A stretch of 64,000 nt of DNA from Herbaspirillum rhizosphaerae (GCF_001189965.1 NZ_LFLU01000008.1:1-64000); one strand, 5' to 3'. Positions 50,950-61,468 are shown, counted from the stretch's first letter. Notes: generated by a model not told the origin, from the letters alone. Program-made: numbers and translations.

Positions 50950-51978
50950 TTATCTGGTGAATTCACCGACCATGCAACTGCCGCCGCCTTCCGCGTCCGG
51001 CAGGGGATCGGTGCGTGCGGCATGGGTCTGCGAGATGGAGACGCCGTTGCGGATGGCGGTCATTTCGGCCAGGATGGCGACGGCGATTTCCGGCGGCGTA
51101 CGCGCACCGAGGAACAAGCCGACCGGGCCGTGCAGCTTGTCGATCTCGGCGTTGCTGATGTCGAACAGGGCCAGCCGCTCGCGGCGCTTGATGTTGTTGG
51201 TGCGCGAGCCGATGGCGCCGATATAGAAAGCCGGCGACTTGAGCGCTTCGATCAGCGCCATGTCGTCCAGCTTGGGATCATGGGTGAGCGTGACGACGGC
51301 GCTGTTGGCATCCAGTTGCAGGCGCAGCAGCAGATCATCGGGCATTTCGTCGGAGAGTTCGACGCCGGCGATATCCCATTCCTTCAGATATTCTTCGCGC
51401 GGATCGCAGACGATCACCTGGTAGTCCAGCGCCAGCGCAAACTGGGCCACATAACGCGACATCTGTGCGGCGCCGATGATGATCAGGCGATAGCGCGGGC
51501 CGAACGGCGCAATCAGTTGTCGATCCTGCACCAGCGTCTGGCGCGCGTCGCTGTCGGTGGCCAGCGTCGCCGCGCCGGTGTCGAGATCCAGCGTGCGCGT
51601 CACGCGCAGACCCTGGCGCACGGCGGCCAGCAACTCGGCGATGCGCGATGCGGCCGAGACCGGCTCCATCATGATTTCCAGAGTGCCGCCGCAAGGCAGG
51701 CCGAAGCGATGCGCTTCGTCGGCGGTGAGGCCGTACTTCAATTCGAACGGCAAGGCATCCTGCAATTCACCGCCCTGGATGCGGCGGATCAGATCGTCCT
51801 CCACGCAACCGCCGGAGACGGAACCGCGCACATGGCCGTCGCCGCGAATCGCCATCATCGAGCCGACCGGGCGCGGCGCCGATCCCCAGGTGTGGGTGAC
51901 GGTGCCGAGCAGGACGCGGTGTCCCTGCTCGTGCCAGGCGAGGGCGGTATTGAGGACGTCGAAGTCGATGGATTCCAT
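50950..51978 (-). CDS. XdhC-family molybdenum hydroxylase maturation protein
   Basis: 342 residues. N-terminal XdhC part (TWGSAPRPVGSMMAIRGDGH, GSVSGGCVEDDLI) and C-terminal Rossmann domain (YRLIIIGAAQMSRYVAQFAL, GAIGSRTNNIKRRERL). Such proteins bind the molybdenum cofactor, help sulfurate it and insert it into the large subunit. Third gene of the minus-strand oxidoreductase operon. Confidence 0.88.
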   Translation of the reverse strand: MESIDFDVLNTALAWHEQGHRVLLGTVTHTWGSAPRPVGSMMAIRGDGHVRGSVSGGCVEDDLIRRIQGGELQDALPFELKYGLTADEAHRFGLPCGGTLEIMMEPVSAASRIAELLAAVRQGLRVTRTLDLDTGAATLATDSDARQTLVQDRQLIAPFGPRYRLIIIGAAQMSRYVAQFALALDYQVIVCDPREEYLKEWDIAGVELSDEMPDDLLLRLQLDANSAVVTLTHDPKLDDMALIEALKSPAFYIGAIGSRTNNIKRRERLALFDISNAEIDKLHGPVGLFLGARTPPEIAVAILAEMTAIRNGVSISQTHAARTDPLPDAEGGGSCMVGEFTR

Positions 51979-52029
51979 GGGTGCTCCGGATTGACTAAAA
52001 CTGACGGTTTGCCTTGCTTGTTGCGCTCA

Positions 52030-54330
52030 TCATGCTTTTTTCAGCTGCTCGCGTATCGGCAACTGGCGGATACGCTTGCCGGTTGCCGCAAAGATCGCAT
52101 TGCACAGCGCCGGCGCGATGGTCGGGGTGGCCGGTTCGCCGACGCCGCCCAGCGGCACGTCCAGCGTATGCGGCACGATGTGCACCTGGATCTGGCCCGG
52201 TGCGGCGAAGGCGCGCAAGACTTCGTAGTCGTGGAAGTTGCTTTGCTCCACGGCGCCGTTCTTGAACGAGATCTCGCCCGTCATCGCCAGGCTGATGCCC
52301 ATGATGCAGGCGCCCTCGACTTGCGAGCGGATACGGTCCGGGTTGATCGACGGGCCGCAATCGACGGCGACGTCGACGCGTGGAATCGATACTTCGCCTT
52401 CGTCGTTGACGACCACTTCAACCACCGCCGCGATATACGTGACGAAGCTGTAGCATACCGCCAGACCCAGCCCGCGGCCCTTGGGCAGCTTGCGTCCCCA
52501 GCCGGCCTTCGCGGTTGCCAGCTCGATCACGCCGCGCATGCGGCCGGTGTCGAGCGGATAGCGTTCGGGCGATTCGCCGTAGTTCCAGCCGTCGGACATC
52601 TCCGACGGACTGATCTTGCGTGCCGGACCGATCAGTTCCAGCAGGTAGTCGCGATGGTCGCGCTTGGCGGCGGCAGCCAGCTCGGCGCTGAACGATTGGA
52701 CGGCAAAAGCGTGGGGAATGTTCGATACCGAGCGGAACCAGCCGATGCGCGTATGCGCTTCGACTTCCGGCGCTTCCACCCGGAAATTCGGAATCGCGTA
52801 AGGGATGTTGATCGCCGACATGCCCAGTTCGAACGGCGCTTCGCCCTTGGCGCCGGCGACGAAGATCGACGCAATGGTCGGCGCCACCGTGCGATGCAGC
52901 CAAGCGTTGACCTTGCCGTTGGCGTCGAGCGAGGCTTCCAGATGTTCGACCGAAACGGTGTGCAGGTAATCGTGATGGATGTCGTCTTCGCGCGTCCAGG
53001 TGACCTTGACCGGCGCGCCGTTCATGGCCTTGGACAGCAGGGCCGCTTCCGCAGCGAAGTCCGGCTTGGACTTGCGGCCGAAGCCGCCGCCCAGCAAGGT
53101 GACGTTGACGGTGACTTGTTCCGGCTTCAGGCCCAGATGGCCGGCCACGGTTTCGCGCGTGGCTTGCGGCGCCTGCACGCAGGCCCAGACTTCGCATTTG
53201 CCGTCGACGATGCGGGCGACGGCAGCTGGCGGTTCCATGGTCGCGTGAGCGATGTGAGGCAGATAATATTCGGCCTCGATGCGGCGTGCGGCGCCCGACA
53301 GCGCCGCCATCGTGTCGCCGTTATTACGCACGACCTTGCCCGGCTTGCGCGCAGCGGCTTCCATGGTCTTGCGGTATTCGGCTGAATCGTAGGATCCATT
53401 GGGGCCGTTGTCCCAGGTCAGCTTGAGCGCTTCGCGGCCCTTGATTGCAGCCCAGGTATTGCGCGCGATCACGGCGACGCCGCCGAGCGGATTGAACAGC
53501 GCCGGCGGCGGGCTGCCTTTGAGTTCGACGACGCGGATCACGCCGGGGATTTTCAGCGCTTCGCTGCTGTCGACGCTGGCCAGTTTGCCGCCGAACACCG
53601 GCGGACGGGCGATGACGGCGTACACCATGCCTTCGAGGCGGGTGTCGATGCCGTATTGCGTGTTGCCGGTGACGATGTCGTGCAGGTCGATGCCGCGGGT
53701 GCTGTCCTTGCCGATGTAGCGGAACTGCTGCGGCGTCTTGAGACGAACTGCCTCGCGTGCCGGTAGCGGCAGTTTGGCGGCGTCAGCGGCGACGTCGCCG
53801 AAGCCGAGCTTGCGGCCGCTGGGCTTGTGGATGAGCTCGTGGTTTTTGGTTTCGACTTCGGCGAGCGGGACTTTCCAACGCGCGGCGGCGGCAGTCTCCA
53901 GCATCAGGCGGGCGGTGGCGCCGACCTGGCGCATGGGGCCGAAAGAGTGACGCATGCTGCGCGAGCCGTCGGTGTTCTGGTTGCCGTATTTTTCCTGGTC
54001 GCCTTGCGCCTGCATCACGCGCACGCGGCTCCAGTCGGCTTCCAGCTCGTCCGCCACGACCATGGGCAGGCTGGTGCGCACGCCCTGGCCCATTTCGGAG
54101 CGATGGGCGACGATGGTGACGATGCCGTCGGCGCCGATGGAAACGAACAGCAAGGCGCTGTCCTTGAGGCCGCCGGGCATACCGTCGCCGCCGTATTTGG
54201 GCGCGTCGGCGGCCGTGACAATGCCATTGACGCCAACCGTCAGCGCCAGGCCGGTGAAGGAGGCGATGCCCTTGAGCAGGCTGCGGCGGCTCAGTTGCAC
54301 TTTGCCTGCATTATCGAAGACTGCGCTCAT
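52030..54330 (-). CDS. Molybdenum-binding large subunit, isoquinoline-1-oxidoreductase type
   Basis: 766 residues from ATG 54330, which overlaps the small subunit stop (ATGA); a longer reading from 54507 would lie inside the small subunit. Twin-arginine signal ([18 protein letters not shown]) predicts periplasmic location. Two Mo-binding halves: [20 protein letters not shown] and [20 protein letters not shown] (Mo-loop), [20 protein letters not shown] and the late [16 protein letters not shown]. IorB-like aldehyde or N-heterocycle oxidoreductase. Substrate unknown. Confidence 0.9.
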   Translation of the reverse strand: MSAVFDNAGKVQLSRRSLLKGIASFTGLALTVGVNGIVTAADAPKYGGDGMPGGLKDSALLFVSIGADGIVTIVAHRSEMGQGVRTSLPMVVADELEADWSRVRVMQAQGDQEKYGNQNTDGSRSMRHSFGPMRQVGATARLMLETAAAARWKVPLAEVETKNHELIHKPSGRKLGFGDVAADAAKLPLPAREAVRLKTPQQFRYIGKDSTRGIDLHDIVTGNTQYGIDTRLEGMVYAVIARPPVFGGKLASVDSSEALKIPGVIRVVELKGSPPPALFNPLGGVAVIARNTWAAIKGREALKLTWDNGPNGSYDSAEYRKTMEAAARKPGKVVRNNGDTMAALSGAARRIEAEYYLPHIAHATMEPPAAVARIVDGKCEVWACVQAPQATRETVAGHLGLKPEQVTVNVTLLGGGFGRKSKPDFAAEAALLSKAMNGAPVKVTWTREDDIHHDYLHTVSVEHLEASLDANGKVNAWLHRTVAPTIASIFVAGAKGEAPFELGMSAINIPYAIPNFRVEAPEVEAHTRIGWFRSVSNIPHAFAVQSFSAELAAAAKRDHRDYLLELIGPARKISPSEMSDGWNYGESPERYPLDTGRMRGVIELATAKAGWGRKLPKGRGLGLAVCYSFVTYIAAVVEVVVNDEGEVSIPRVDVAVDCGPSINPDRIRSQVEGACIMGISLAMTGEISFKNGAVEQSNFHDYEVLRAFAAPGQIQVHIVPHTLDVPLGGVGEPATPTIAPALCNAIFAATGKRIRQLPIREQLKKA

Positions 54331-54794
54331 TTTGCGCCTCCGTTCTGTGCCGCGGCCTGCTTGATGGCGGCCTTGATGCGCGTGTAGGTGCCGCAGCGGC
54401 AGATGTTGCCGCTCATGGCGTCGTCGATGTCCTTGTCGGTCGGATTCGGCGTGGTCTTCAGCAGCGCCGTGGCGGACATGATCTGGCCTGCCTGGCAGTA
54501 GCCGCATTGCGGCACGCCGAGCGCCATCCAGGCGTCTTGCACCGATTTGCCGACTTTGTCTTCAGCCACTGCTTCGATGGTGGTGATCTGTTTGCCGGCA
54601 GCGGCGGAAATCGGCGTGATGCAGGAGCGGATCGGCTGGCCGTCCAGATGGACCGTACAAGCGCCGCACAAGGCCATGCCGCAGCCGAATTTGGTGCCGG
54701 TCATGCCGAGCTGGTCGCGCAGGGTCCAGAGGATGGGGGTGTCTTCGGGCAAATCGACGTTGTGCTGTTTGCCGTTGATGGTGAGCGTGGGCAT
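54327..54794 (-). CDS. 2Fe-2S small subunit of molybdenum hydroxylase
   Basis: 155 residues from ATG 54794 ([13 protein letters not shown]). Plant-ferredoxin cluster Cys38, Cys43, Cys46 and Cys58 ([17 protein letters not shown]) and the helical-domain cluster Cys97, Cys100, Cys132 and Cys134 ([16 protein letters not shown]). IorA/CoxS type. It has no signal peptide and is probably exported with the Tat-signal large subunit. Confidence 0.92.
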   Translation of the reverse strand: MPTLTINGKQHNVDLPEDTPILWTLRDQLGMTGTKFGCGMALCGACTVHLDGQPIRSCITPISAAAGKQITTIEAVAEDKVGKSVQDAWMALGVPQCGYCQAGQIMSATALLKTTPNPTDKDIDDAMSGNICRCGTYTRIKAAIKQAAAQNGGAK

Positions 54795-54968
54795 TGTTCT
54801 TATACCTTTCCGACTTGGGGGGGACCTAATGAAGGAATATTTCGCTGCCATAGGCAATGTAGCAGCAAATCCTTAGCGATGTCGGAGTATCGCAATGATT
54901 ACCAAGCGTTGAAATGGAAAGCTTTGGAATTCTCGATTCCTATTTGAGGAATAATTCTGCGGGGAGGC

Positions 54969-55892
54969 CTACGTGGCCGATTTCGAGTCGATCGGAAAAT
55001 CTCCCGAAGCGGAAAGTGCATCGACCAGCGCGTCAAACACCAGCCGCACACGCGCCGGCACCGGTCCGCGCTGAGGACGGTAGACATAGAGGTCCCACGG
55101 CGTCGGTTCCAGCTCCGGCAGCACCGTCACCAGTTCGCCGCTGCGGATGTAAGGCATGGCCATGAAGGCCGTCAGTTGGCCGAAGGCAACGCCGTCGAGC
55201 ACGGAGCGCCGCTCGGTGTCGGGATCGTCGGTGATGAAGGCCGGCAGGCGCGGACCGACTTGCTGGCCGTCGGCGAAATACCAGGGCCAGATGCGGCCGG
55301 TGTTGCGGTCGACGATGGCGCTCATCGGATGTTCCACCAGTTGTTCCAGCGTGGTGGGGACGCCGCAGCGCGCGATCAGCGCCGGGCTGGCGCAGACGAA
55401 AAAAGCCACCTTGGCGACCGGACGCGCGACATAACGGCTGTCGCGCAGGAAACCGACGCGGATGCCGATGTCGATCTTGTCGTCGACCGCATCGGTGATG
55501 ACTTCCGACAGGCGCAGATCCAGAGTGATGTTGGGATGCGCGAGCGCAATCTTGTTCAGCAGCGGCAGCAAATGAGTGCGTGTCAGCGTGCTGGGCGCGG
55601 TGATGCGGACCAGGCCGCGCAACTCGTTGTCGTTGCGGTGGTTGTTGTCGAGGAACAAGTCGTCGAGTGCGTTGATCGACATCTTGGCGCGATGCATGAG
55701 GCGCTCGCCGAACGCCGTGATGCGCACCTGGCGCGTATTGCGGTGAAACAGCAGCTCGCCGAAGGCTGCTTCCAGCTCCTTGACGGCGCGGGTGACCACT
55801 TGCGGCGAGATGCCCATGCGCACGGCAGCCTCGCGAAAGTTGGTGCTTTCTGCGGCCATGCAAAAAATCCGTAATTGCTCGATGCGGTTCAG
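54969..55892 (-). CDS. LysR-family regulator, probable CTG start
   Basis: The first ATG (55859) would begin inside DNA-binding helix 1. The frame is open upstream to a TAA and reads LNRIEQLRIFCMAAESTNFR, the standard LysR beginning, starting at CTG 55892-55890. GGGAG lies 8 bases before that CTG. I therefore call 307 residues with a CTG start. HTH: AAVRMGISPQVVTRAVKELE. Effector domain normal. Upstream of and co-oriented with the hydroxylase operon. Alternative: a recent ATG-to-CTG mutation weakening expression. Confidence 0.75.
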   Translation of the reverse strand: MNRIEQLRIFCMAAESTNFREAAVRMGISPQVVTRAVKELEAAFGELLFHRNTRQVRITAFGERLMHRAKMSINALDDLFLDNNHRNDNELRGLVRITAPSTLTRTHLLPLLNKIALAHPNITLDLRLSEVITDAVDDKIDIGIRVGFLRDSRYVARPVAKVAFFVCASPALIARCGVPTTLEQLVEHPMSAIVDRNTGRIWPWYFADGQQVGPRLPAFITDDPDTERRSVLDGVAFGQLTAFMAMPYIRSGELVTVLPELEPTPWDLYVYRPQRGPVPARVRLVFDALVDALSASGDFPIDSKSAT

Positions 55893-56221
55893 CTTGCTCT
55901 CCCTGTTGCAGCGTTTTTATGCCCGCTTGAGGGAGCATTTTGCGCGTCAGGCATTATTCCACAAACGGGAATTTTGGATGCGAACGAGGCAATTCCTGCA
56001 ATCCGGCGCGAATGGTCTATGGTGAAGAGAGGAGTGGCGGAGAGGCCAGAAAAGCCGTTGCGCATACCGAAAGCAAGGCAAAAGCGCAGCTCGATGACGG
56101 TCCCGGAATGCCGCGGAAATCCGGTTGAACTAATGATTTTTACCCTAGTCCCACTTGAAGATCATGCTGAAAAGCACGTATTTCCGAACGTAGCAATGAT
56201 TGACAAACCGGCAAGGGAGAA
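55893..56221. other. Intergenic region between LysR and the small proteins
   Basis: 329 bases, divergent promoter region of the LysR gene and the 84-residue gene. AGGGAGAA just before ATG 56222 is the only clear signal. Overlapping frames here show no family resemblance. Confidence 0.4.
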
Positions 56222-56476
56222 ATGATGAAAGTGGATGTGTACAAAAGGTCTGAAGACAGCAATCTCTGTTCTTATCTCGTTGTTCCGACCGAAAAGCCTT
56301 TGCCTCAGGAAGTTGCCAGTACCGATTGGCTGGTACACGAACTGAACGTGGATTTTGAGCGCGACGGCAAGAAACATTTCACGCTCAATCCCGATGACGC
56401 CTTTCACCAGATCGGTGAAAAGGGTTATGCGATCAGCCATCTGGGCGACCGCACTACCGATACCGACGCACATTGA
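56222..56476 (+). CDS. Small conserved protein, DUF6139-like
   Basis: 84 residues (ATG 56222, or ATG 56225 next to it), with AGGGAGAA upstream. Text such as MKVDVYKRSEDSNLCSYLVV and DWLVHELNVDFERDGKKHF looks like a small alpha/beta protein found in Burkholderiales (DUF6139, from memory). No export signal. Function unknown. Confidence 0.65.
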   Translation: MMKVDVYKRSEDSNLCSYLVVPTEKPLPQEVASTDWLVHELNVDFERDGKKHFTLNPDDAFHQIGEKGYAISHLGDRTTDTDAH

Positions 56477-56609
56477 TCGCCGCTTCAACTCAGTGAAAGA
56501 ACAAAACAACAGGAAAAGAGCGTAATGTAAGGAAGCCATCGCTTCCGCCAACAGATGGAAAACCCGTGGCAAGCCCATGGCAAACCGCACGCAAACGAGG
56601 AGACATACC

Positions 56610-56843
56610 ATGCCGATAGAACACGTAGGCGATTATGAAATCGAGTATTCGGGCGTGAAGCTGGTTTCGGACTGCAATAACTGGGCGGCGACGGTAGCGA
56701 TTTTCGGCCCGTCGACCAATCCCATGCATCGCAACGCCATTTTCCCGTCGCAGCGGGTCTTGCTGGATACCACTTTTGAAGATGAAAAGTCGGCCGAGCA
56801 GGAAGCCCGCAAGGCGGCGGTGGAGATGCTGCCGCACCACTAG
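56610..56843 (+). CDS. Small hypothetical protein
   Basis: 77 residues from ATG 56610, chosen because GAGGAGA precedes it; an in-frame upstream ATG (56577) lacks one. Contains VGDYEIEYSGVKLVSDCNNW and a charged helix (FEDEKSAEQEARKAAVEML). Soluble. No family recognised. It is 133 bp after the 84-residue gene and may share its transcript. Confidence 0.65.
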   Translation: MPIEHVGDYEIEYSGVKLVSDCNNWAATVAIFGPSTNPMHRNAIFPSQRVLLDTTFEDEKSAEQEARKAAVEMLPHH

Positions 56844-56885
56844 CCACAGGGCTGGCCGGAACATATCCGCAGCGCCTAGCTGCGA

Positions 56886-58451
56886 TCAGGGGCCGCAGGC
56901 AGGAGGAATCTCGTCGTCGCTGCTGCACACCTGGTCGCGTCCGCGCGCCTTGGCGGTGTAGAGCGCCTTGTCGGACGCGCTGACGAGATCCATCAGGTTG
57001 CAGTTCTTGTTCGGCACGATGGACTGGACGCCGACGCTGATGGTGACGATGCCGGTCGGGTTCTTGCCGTGCGGAATATTCAGATTGCGCACGTCGGCGC
57101 AGATTTTTTCCGCAACAACGATCGCCCCCCTGAGGTCGGTATTGGGCAGCAGGATGGCGAACTCTTCGCCGCCGTAACGGGCCGACAGGTCGCCGGGACG
57201 GTTCATCTGTATCACCTTGCCGATCTTCTGCAGGCACACGTCGCCGGCCGGATGGCCGTAGGTATCGTTGTATTTCTTGAAATGGTCGACATCGATCATC
57301 AGCAGCGCCAGCGGCTGGCTCTCGCGTTTGGCGCGGTTGAATTCATTGGCCAGCGTGACATCGAACTGGCGCCGGTTGGCGACGCCGGTGAGACTGTCTT
57401 CCAGCGCCATCTTCTGCAAGGCCTTGTTCATTTCCACCAGCTTTTCACGTGCGGACAGCAGCTTTTGCTGGGCCTGGGCGCGCAGTTTGATCTGATCGAC
57501 CAGACGTTTTCCCAGCCAGGCCAGCATCGCCACCAGGATCAGCACGCCTATCGATTGCAGTAGCGTCTCGGTGCGCCAGCCGGCGAGGACTTCGTCGTAA
57601 GACACGCCGGCAGTGACGAACAGCGGGTATTTCTCCAGCCGCTTGTAGCTGTAGATGCGCAGCAGGCCGTCGCGCGACGATTGGATCATGGCCACGCCGC
57701 GCTTGTTGCGGCGGGCGTGTTCGCTGACCAGATTGCCGTTGCTGATGTTCTTGCCGATGGAATCCACTTGCAAAGGATGCTCGGCCAGCATGATGCCGGC
57801 TTGCGACGCCAGCAGGATTTCCCCTTTTTTTCCGGTATCGAGGCTGGTGTAAAACTTCAGGAAATACGCAACCGGCACCGTCGCCAGGGCGACGCCCGCA
57901 AAACTGCCGTCGGGGCGGTTGATGCGGCGCGATACAGGGATGATCCAGTCGCCGGTGGAGCGGCTTTTGACCGGCACGCCGATGTGCGCGTTGCGGTCGG
58001 TGTGGGTCATGTGGAAGATGAAATACTCGCGATCGGCGTTATTCAACATCCAGGGAGAGTCATCGAGCGAATTGACCAGCCATTTGCCGGTCTGGTCGTA
58101 AATGAACAGGCCCTGCAACTGCGGCAGTTCCTTGACGTAGGAAGCCAGCAAGGGATACAGGCGCGCCAGCGCTTCGCGATCGTTGCCTTCCACTTCCAGC
58201 CGCTGCACGATGCCGAACAGCACCGAATCGGCCGAGGTCAGCGTCGCTTCCGCATGTTCGGCCAGCGCACGCGACAGGTTGGCGGTGGCGACCTGGGCGT
58301 CGTCGACGTCCTTGTTGCGGACACTCCAGGAAAAGAAGATGTGCAGCGCAAGGATGGAAATGCAGACCAGCCCGACAAAGACGGTAGCAAAAATGCGGAT
58401 GTTGACGCGCTTGGCGCTGGAGGAGGCCGGAGCCTCTTCAGGGGTAGTCAT
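56886..58451 (-). CDS. Membrane diguanylate cyclase with cache sensor
   Basis: 521 residues. Membrane segment about 20-40, periplasmic dCache-like sensor about 45-285 ([20 protein letters not shown]), second membrane segment about 297-315, short coiled coil and GGDEF domain about 345-510. The signature GGEEF ([12 protein letters not shown], about 425) is active-type. Synthesises c-di-GMP. Monocistronic, third c-di-GMP protein in the window. Confidence 0.92.
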   Translation of the reverse strand: MTTPEEAPASSSAKRVNIRIFATVFVGLVCISILALHIFFSWSVRNKDVDDAQVATANLSRALAEHAEATLTSADSVLFGIVQRLEVEGNDREALARLYPLLASYVKELPQLQGLFIYDQTGKWLVNSLDDSPWMLNNADREYFIFHMTHTDRNAHIGVPVKSRSTGDWIIPVSRRINRPDGSFAGVALATVPVAYFLKFYTSLDTGKKGEILLASQAGIMLAEHPLQVDSIGKNISNGNLVSEHARRNKRGVAMIQSSRDGLLRIYSYKRLEKYPLFVTAGVSYDEVLAGWRTETLLQSIGVLILVAMLAWLGKRLVDQIKLRAQAQQKLLSAREKLVEMNKALQKMALEDSLTGVANRRQFDVTLANEFNRAKRESQPLALLMIDVDHFKKYNDTYGHPAGDVCLQKIGKVIQMNRPGDLSARYGGEEFAILLPNTDLRGAIVVAEKICADVRNLNIPHGKNPTGIVTISVGVQSIVPNKNCNLMDLVSASDKALYTAKARGRDQVCSSDDEIPPACGP

Positions 58452-58709
58452 CTATATCGATTCCATTTTCGTTCTGTGAACGGATATCGGTGAAACATAA
58501 CTACGGGCTAAGAGTTTCTACTGCCTGTGCAATTTACTTGTTTTAGCGGCATTGAGAATAGCAACGAAGTATTTACACGATAGCAGCAATGGCAGGGAAT
58601 GTGCGCAAAGAGAAGACGAATTAATCCCGCTCATTTCTCTTGCTTGTGGATTGGCATTCGCTGTTTGCCGGAGACTTATGTCCCCGACAGCAGCGGCACA
58701 CCGCAAGGC
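58452..58709. other. Intergenic region
   Basis: 258 bases between two minus-strand genes. AT-rich near 58520-58570, with the likely promoter of the diguanylate cyclase. No gene or terminator that I can support. Confidence 0.4.
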
Positions 58710-59066
58710 TCAGTCCCGCGCGCCGGGAACGCTTTGCCAGCGCACGCTGCGTACGCATTTTTCCAGCCCGAGGCGGCTGACCAGGCGCACCAAAGCGGCG
58801 CGTTCGGTCGTGGTGCAGGTCAGCGAGATGGTGTAATCCACCAGTTGCTGACGCGCGCGCGGTTTGATTTCCAGTTCATAGCCCTGATCGAAACCGTCCT
58901 GCAATTGCAGCAGGATCAGCTCTTCGATGTGCTGGGCCTGCTCGTTGCGGCACGACGCAATCACCTCGTAAGGCAAGCGTTGCAGCGGCGCCTGCGACGT
59001 ATTGCTCAGGAAATAGTTGCCGTTGAAAAAGGTATCGAGTTTGGTTTCCAGTTTGGTGATGCGCAT
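58710..59066 (-). CDS. Stand-alone MgtC C-terminal-domain-like protein
   Basis: 118 residues from ATG 59066; AAGGGAG precedes it. No membrane segment. Its C-terminal phrase LVRLVSRLGLEKCVRSVRW parallels the end of the adjacent MgtC protein (LEQIVSRVSLEKGVSAARW), and the overall fold pattern suits the ACT-like C-terminal domain of MgtC/SapB. Probably a detached regulatory domain made by duplication. Function inferred only. Confidence 0.65.
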   Translation of the reverse strand: MRITKLETKLDTFFNGNYFLSNTSQAPLQRLPYEVIASCRNEQAQHIEELILLQLQDGFDQGYELEIKPRARQQLVDYTISLTCTTTERAALVRLVSRLGLEKCVRSVRWQSVPGARD

Positions 59067-59084
59067 GGCTTTGCTCCCTTCCCC

Positions 59085-59127
59085 GGAACATTCCGCGTTG
59101 CCCTCGGGGCGCGGAATGTTCCTTTTT
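59085..59127 (+). terminator. Long hairpin with T-run, between mgtC and its partner
   Basis: Perfect 13-bp stem: GGAACATTCCGCG (59085-59097) with CGCGGAATGTTCC (59110-59122), 12-nt loop, then TTTTT (59123-59127). As a terminator it points to the plus strand, where no gene is visible upstream. For minus-strand transcripts it is an intercistronic hairpin ending just before the ribosome binding site of the 118-residue gene. Confidence 0.65.
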
Positions 59128-59182
59128 ATGTGTGACTTCTGTGTAACTGCGGTGCTGCTGTTTTTACTGTAACGCCCGGCGC

Positions 59183-59887
59183 CTATACTTCGACGACATT
59201 GAGCACGGCCCAGCGCGCCGCGCTGACGCCTTTTTCCAGGCTGACCCGGCTGACGATCTGTTCCAGCTGCAAATGATTGCTGGGCGAGGTGATCAGGTCG
59301 GCGCGCACTTCCAGCTGATTGCCGGAAGGCAGGTCTTCGCTGTGCAGCGATTGCACGACCAGGTGCGGCATGCCGTTGAGCATATGCAGCATCAGCGTGC
59401 GGACCTGGACTTCATCGTCGGGACGGCAGACGATGGAGAGACGGTAGACCTGCTCGACTTCGGTGGCGCGCTGCAGGTCCTGCTTGTTGATCAGGTGGGC
59501 GACGCTGCGCAACAGCACGTTGGCGCCCAGGATGGCGCCGGCGCCGATGCTGGCTTCCAGCGGGTGGCCGAGGCCGGAGAGCACGCCGATGGCGGCGGAA
59601 CACCACAAGGTGGCGGCGGTGTTGAGCCCGCGTACGTTGGCGCCTTCGCGCATGATCACGCCGGCGCCGAGGAAACCGATGCCGGACACGACATAAGAGG
59701 CAATGCGCGTGGCGCCTTGCGGGTCGGTCTCGAATGCCGAGACCATGACAAACAGCGCTGCGCCGGTCGCCACCAGCGCGTTGGTGCGCAAGCCGGCCAT
59801 GCGCTGACGCATCTGGCGCTCGGCACCGATGATGGAACCGAGAACCAGCGCCAGCAAAATCCGCAGCGCGAAAACGTGTGCATCCAT
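59183..59887 (-). CDS. mgtC: MgtC/SapB-family membrane protein
   Basis: 234 residues from ATG 59887, with AAGGATT upstream. Four or five N-terminal membrane segments with the family signature LVLGSIIGAERQMRQRMAGL, RTNALVATGAALFVM, and GIGFLGAGVIMREGANVRGL. Then a cytosolic ACT-like C-terminal domain. MgtC proteins support growth at low magnesium and inhibit F-type ATP synthase in Salmonella. Role here by analogy. Confidence 0.88.
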   Translation of the reverse strand: MDAHVFALRILLALVLGSIIGAERQMRQRMAGLRTNALVATGAALFVMVSAFETDPQGATRIASYVVSGIGFLGAGVIMREGANVRGLNTAATLWCSAAIGVLSGLGHPLEASIGAGAILGANVLLRSVAHLINKQDLQRATEVEQVYRLSIVCRPDDEVQVRTLMLHMLNGMPHLVVQSLHSEDLPSGNQLEVRADLITSPSNHLQLEQIVSRVSLEKGVSAARWAVLNVVEV

Positions 59888-60329
59888 GGGCAAAATCCTT
59901 CCACATCCGGATGCGCACACCGCATGATCCTGCAAGGCCATGGGCGTGCACATCGTGCTTGCCGGCGCGAACAACAGCGCGCCTGCGCAAGCATTAAAAA
60001 TGAAAAGACGGGAAGAAGAGGGAAGGGTGAGAATTCACCGCGACACTGCAGCCGGAACAACTTCGGCTGCAGCAATGATGGTGCTGCGAGAGGAAGCGTG
60101 TCCGGGTTATCGACCCGTCTGCGTTAAATAGCTAGAGCAACTGTCCACTTCGTGTTAACACCAAAAAATTAAGATGGGCGCAATATAAAGGATGAGAAAT
60201 AACGCGTCAAGCGCAAGCGCCGCCGGTGTTGCTTTCAGGGCATCGATGCAGCGCTGAGCGTCGCAACGCAATTCGCCATAAAATTGTATGTCTGCAGATT
60301 ACGCCTTTCTCTTCCATTTCAATCCGACA
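59888..60329. other. Leader region of mgtC and upstream of the dehydrogenase
   Basis: 442 bases with no supportable gene. It would include the mgtC leader on the minus strand. It holds one perfect hairpin (60046-60072) and a purine-rich run (60009-60029). Whether the leader is long and regulatory, as in enteric mgtC, cannot be decided by eye. Confidence 0.4.
60046..60072 (-). promoter_or_regulatory. Perfect hairpin upstream of mgtC
   Basis: CTGCAGCCG (60046-60054) and CGGCTGCAG (60064-60072) form a 9-bp perfect stem with a 9-nt loop, 159 bases before the mgtC start. No T-run follows on the minus strand, so not a simple terminator. Either a protein-binding palindrome or a leader hairpin. Confidence 0.4.
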
Positions 60330-61247
60330 ATGAAACCTCAACTCCTGGTCCTTATCCATCTTTCCGAACAAAGCAAGGCCACCATCGGCAGCGCTTTTGA
60401 AATCCTTTACGCACCCGACAGGCAGTCGCGCGACGCCGCCATTCCCGGCGCCGCCAAAGACGTCAAAGTGGTGCTGACCAACGGCTCGACAGGGTTGACT
60501 GCCGCCGAGATGGATACCTTGGGCAAACTGGAGCTGGTGTGCGCGCTCGGCGCCGGTTTCGAGAATATCGACAGCGCCCATGCCGAAAAGCGCGGCATCA
60601 AGATCGCCACCGGCGCCGGCACCAACGACGATTGCGTCGCCGATCATGCGATGGGGCTGGTGCTGGCGGTGATGCGCAATATTCCGCAGCTCGATATTGC
60701 CTGCAGAAGCGGCATCTGGCGCGACACCCTGGTCTTGCCGCCGCAACTGGCCGGCAAACGTCTGGGTGTGGTCGGCCTGGGCACTATCGGCAAGAAAATC
60801 GCACGCCGCGCCGCCGCCTTCGATATGCAGATCGGCTATTTCAACCGTTCGCGCCGCGACGACGTCGATCACCAGTATTTTGAAAGCGTGCCGCAACTGG
60901 CAAGCTGGTGCGACGTGATCGTGATGGCCACGCCCGGCGGCGCTGCGACGCGGCATCTGATTGGTGCGCGCGAATTGCAGGCGCTGGGCCCCAAGGGCTT
61001 TCTGGTCAATATCTCACGCGGCAGCGTGGTCGATACCGCGGCGCTGGCCGAGGCCTTGCGCAAAGGCGAAATCGGCGGCGCCGGTCTGGATGTCTATGAG
61101 AGCGAACCGAATCCGCCGCTGGAATTGCTGGAATTCAAGAACGTGGTGCTGACGCCGCATATGGCAGGCTGGTCGCCGGAAGCCATTACGGCATCGGTCG
61201 ACAAGTTCTTGCGCAACGCCGAGGCGCATTTCTCCAGCACCGTCTGA
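60330..61247 (+). CDS. D-isomer 2-hydroxyacid dehydrogenase
   Basis: 305 residues from ATG 60330; the upstream ATG 60288 adds 14 residues and is less typical. NAD(P) motif LGVVGLGTIGKKIARRA (about 143-160). Catalytic Arg about 230 (VNISRGSVVDT), Glu in the GLDVYESEP block and His about 277 (VLTPHMAGW). Reduces glyoxylate, hydroxypyruvate or similar 2-oxoacids. Monocistronic. Confidence 0.9.
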   Translation: MKPQLLVLIHLSEQSKATIGSAFEILYAPDRQSRDAAIPGAAKDVKVVLTNGSTGLTAAEMDTLGKLELVCALGAGFENIDSAHAEKRGIKIATGAGTNDDCVADHAMGLVLAVMRNIPQLDIACRSGIWRDTLVLPPQLAGKRLGVVGLGTIGKKIARRAAAFDMQIGYFNRSRRDDVDHQYFESVPQLASWCDVIVMATPGGAATRHLIGARELQALGPKGFLVNISRGSVVDTAALAEALRKGEIGGAGLDVYESEPNPPLELLEFKNVVLTPHMAGWSPEAITASVDKFLRNAEAHFSSTV

Positions 61248-61468
61248 GTACAGGCCAAGGGGCATAGCGGAGCGGCTGGGCAGGGAACTTGCTTAGCTTT
61301 TGACTTGCCTGGCAGGATGATTCCAGTTAGGCTTGCCGCTTTGTTGCGCTGCGTCGGGAGATGCAGGGGCGCCCGCTTTTTGCAGGGGGGCTGCTTCAAG
61401 TTAGCCGGCGGCGCGACGTAAATAACGCATACAACCTGAATTCATCGAAAAAGAGAAAGCCGCGCACC

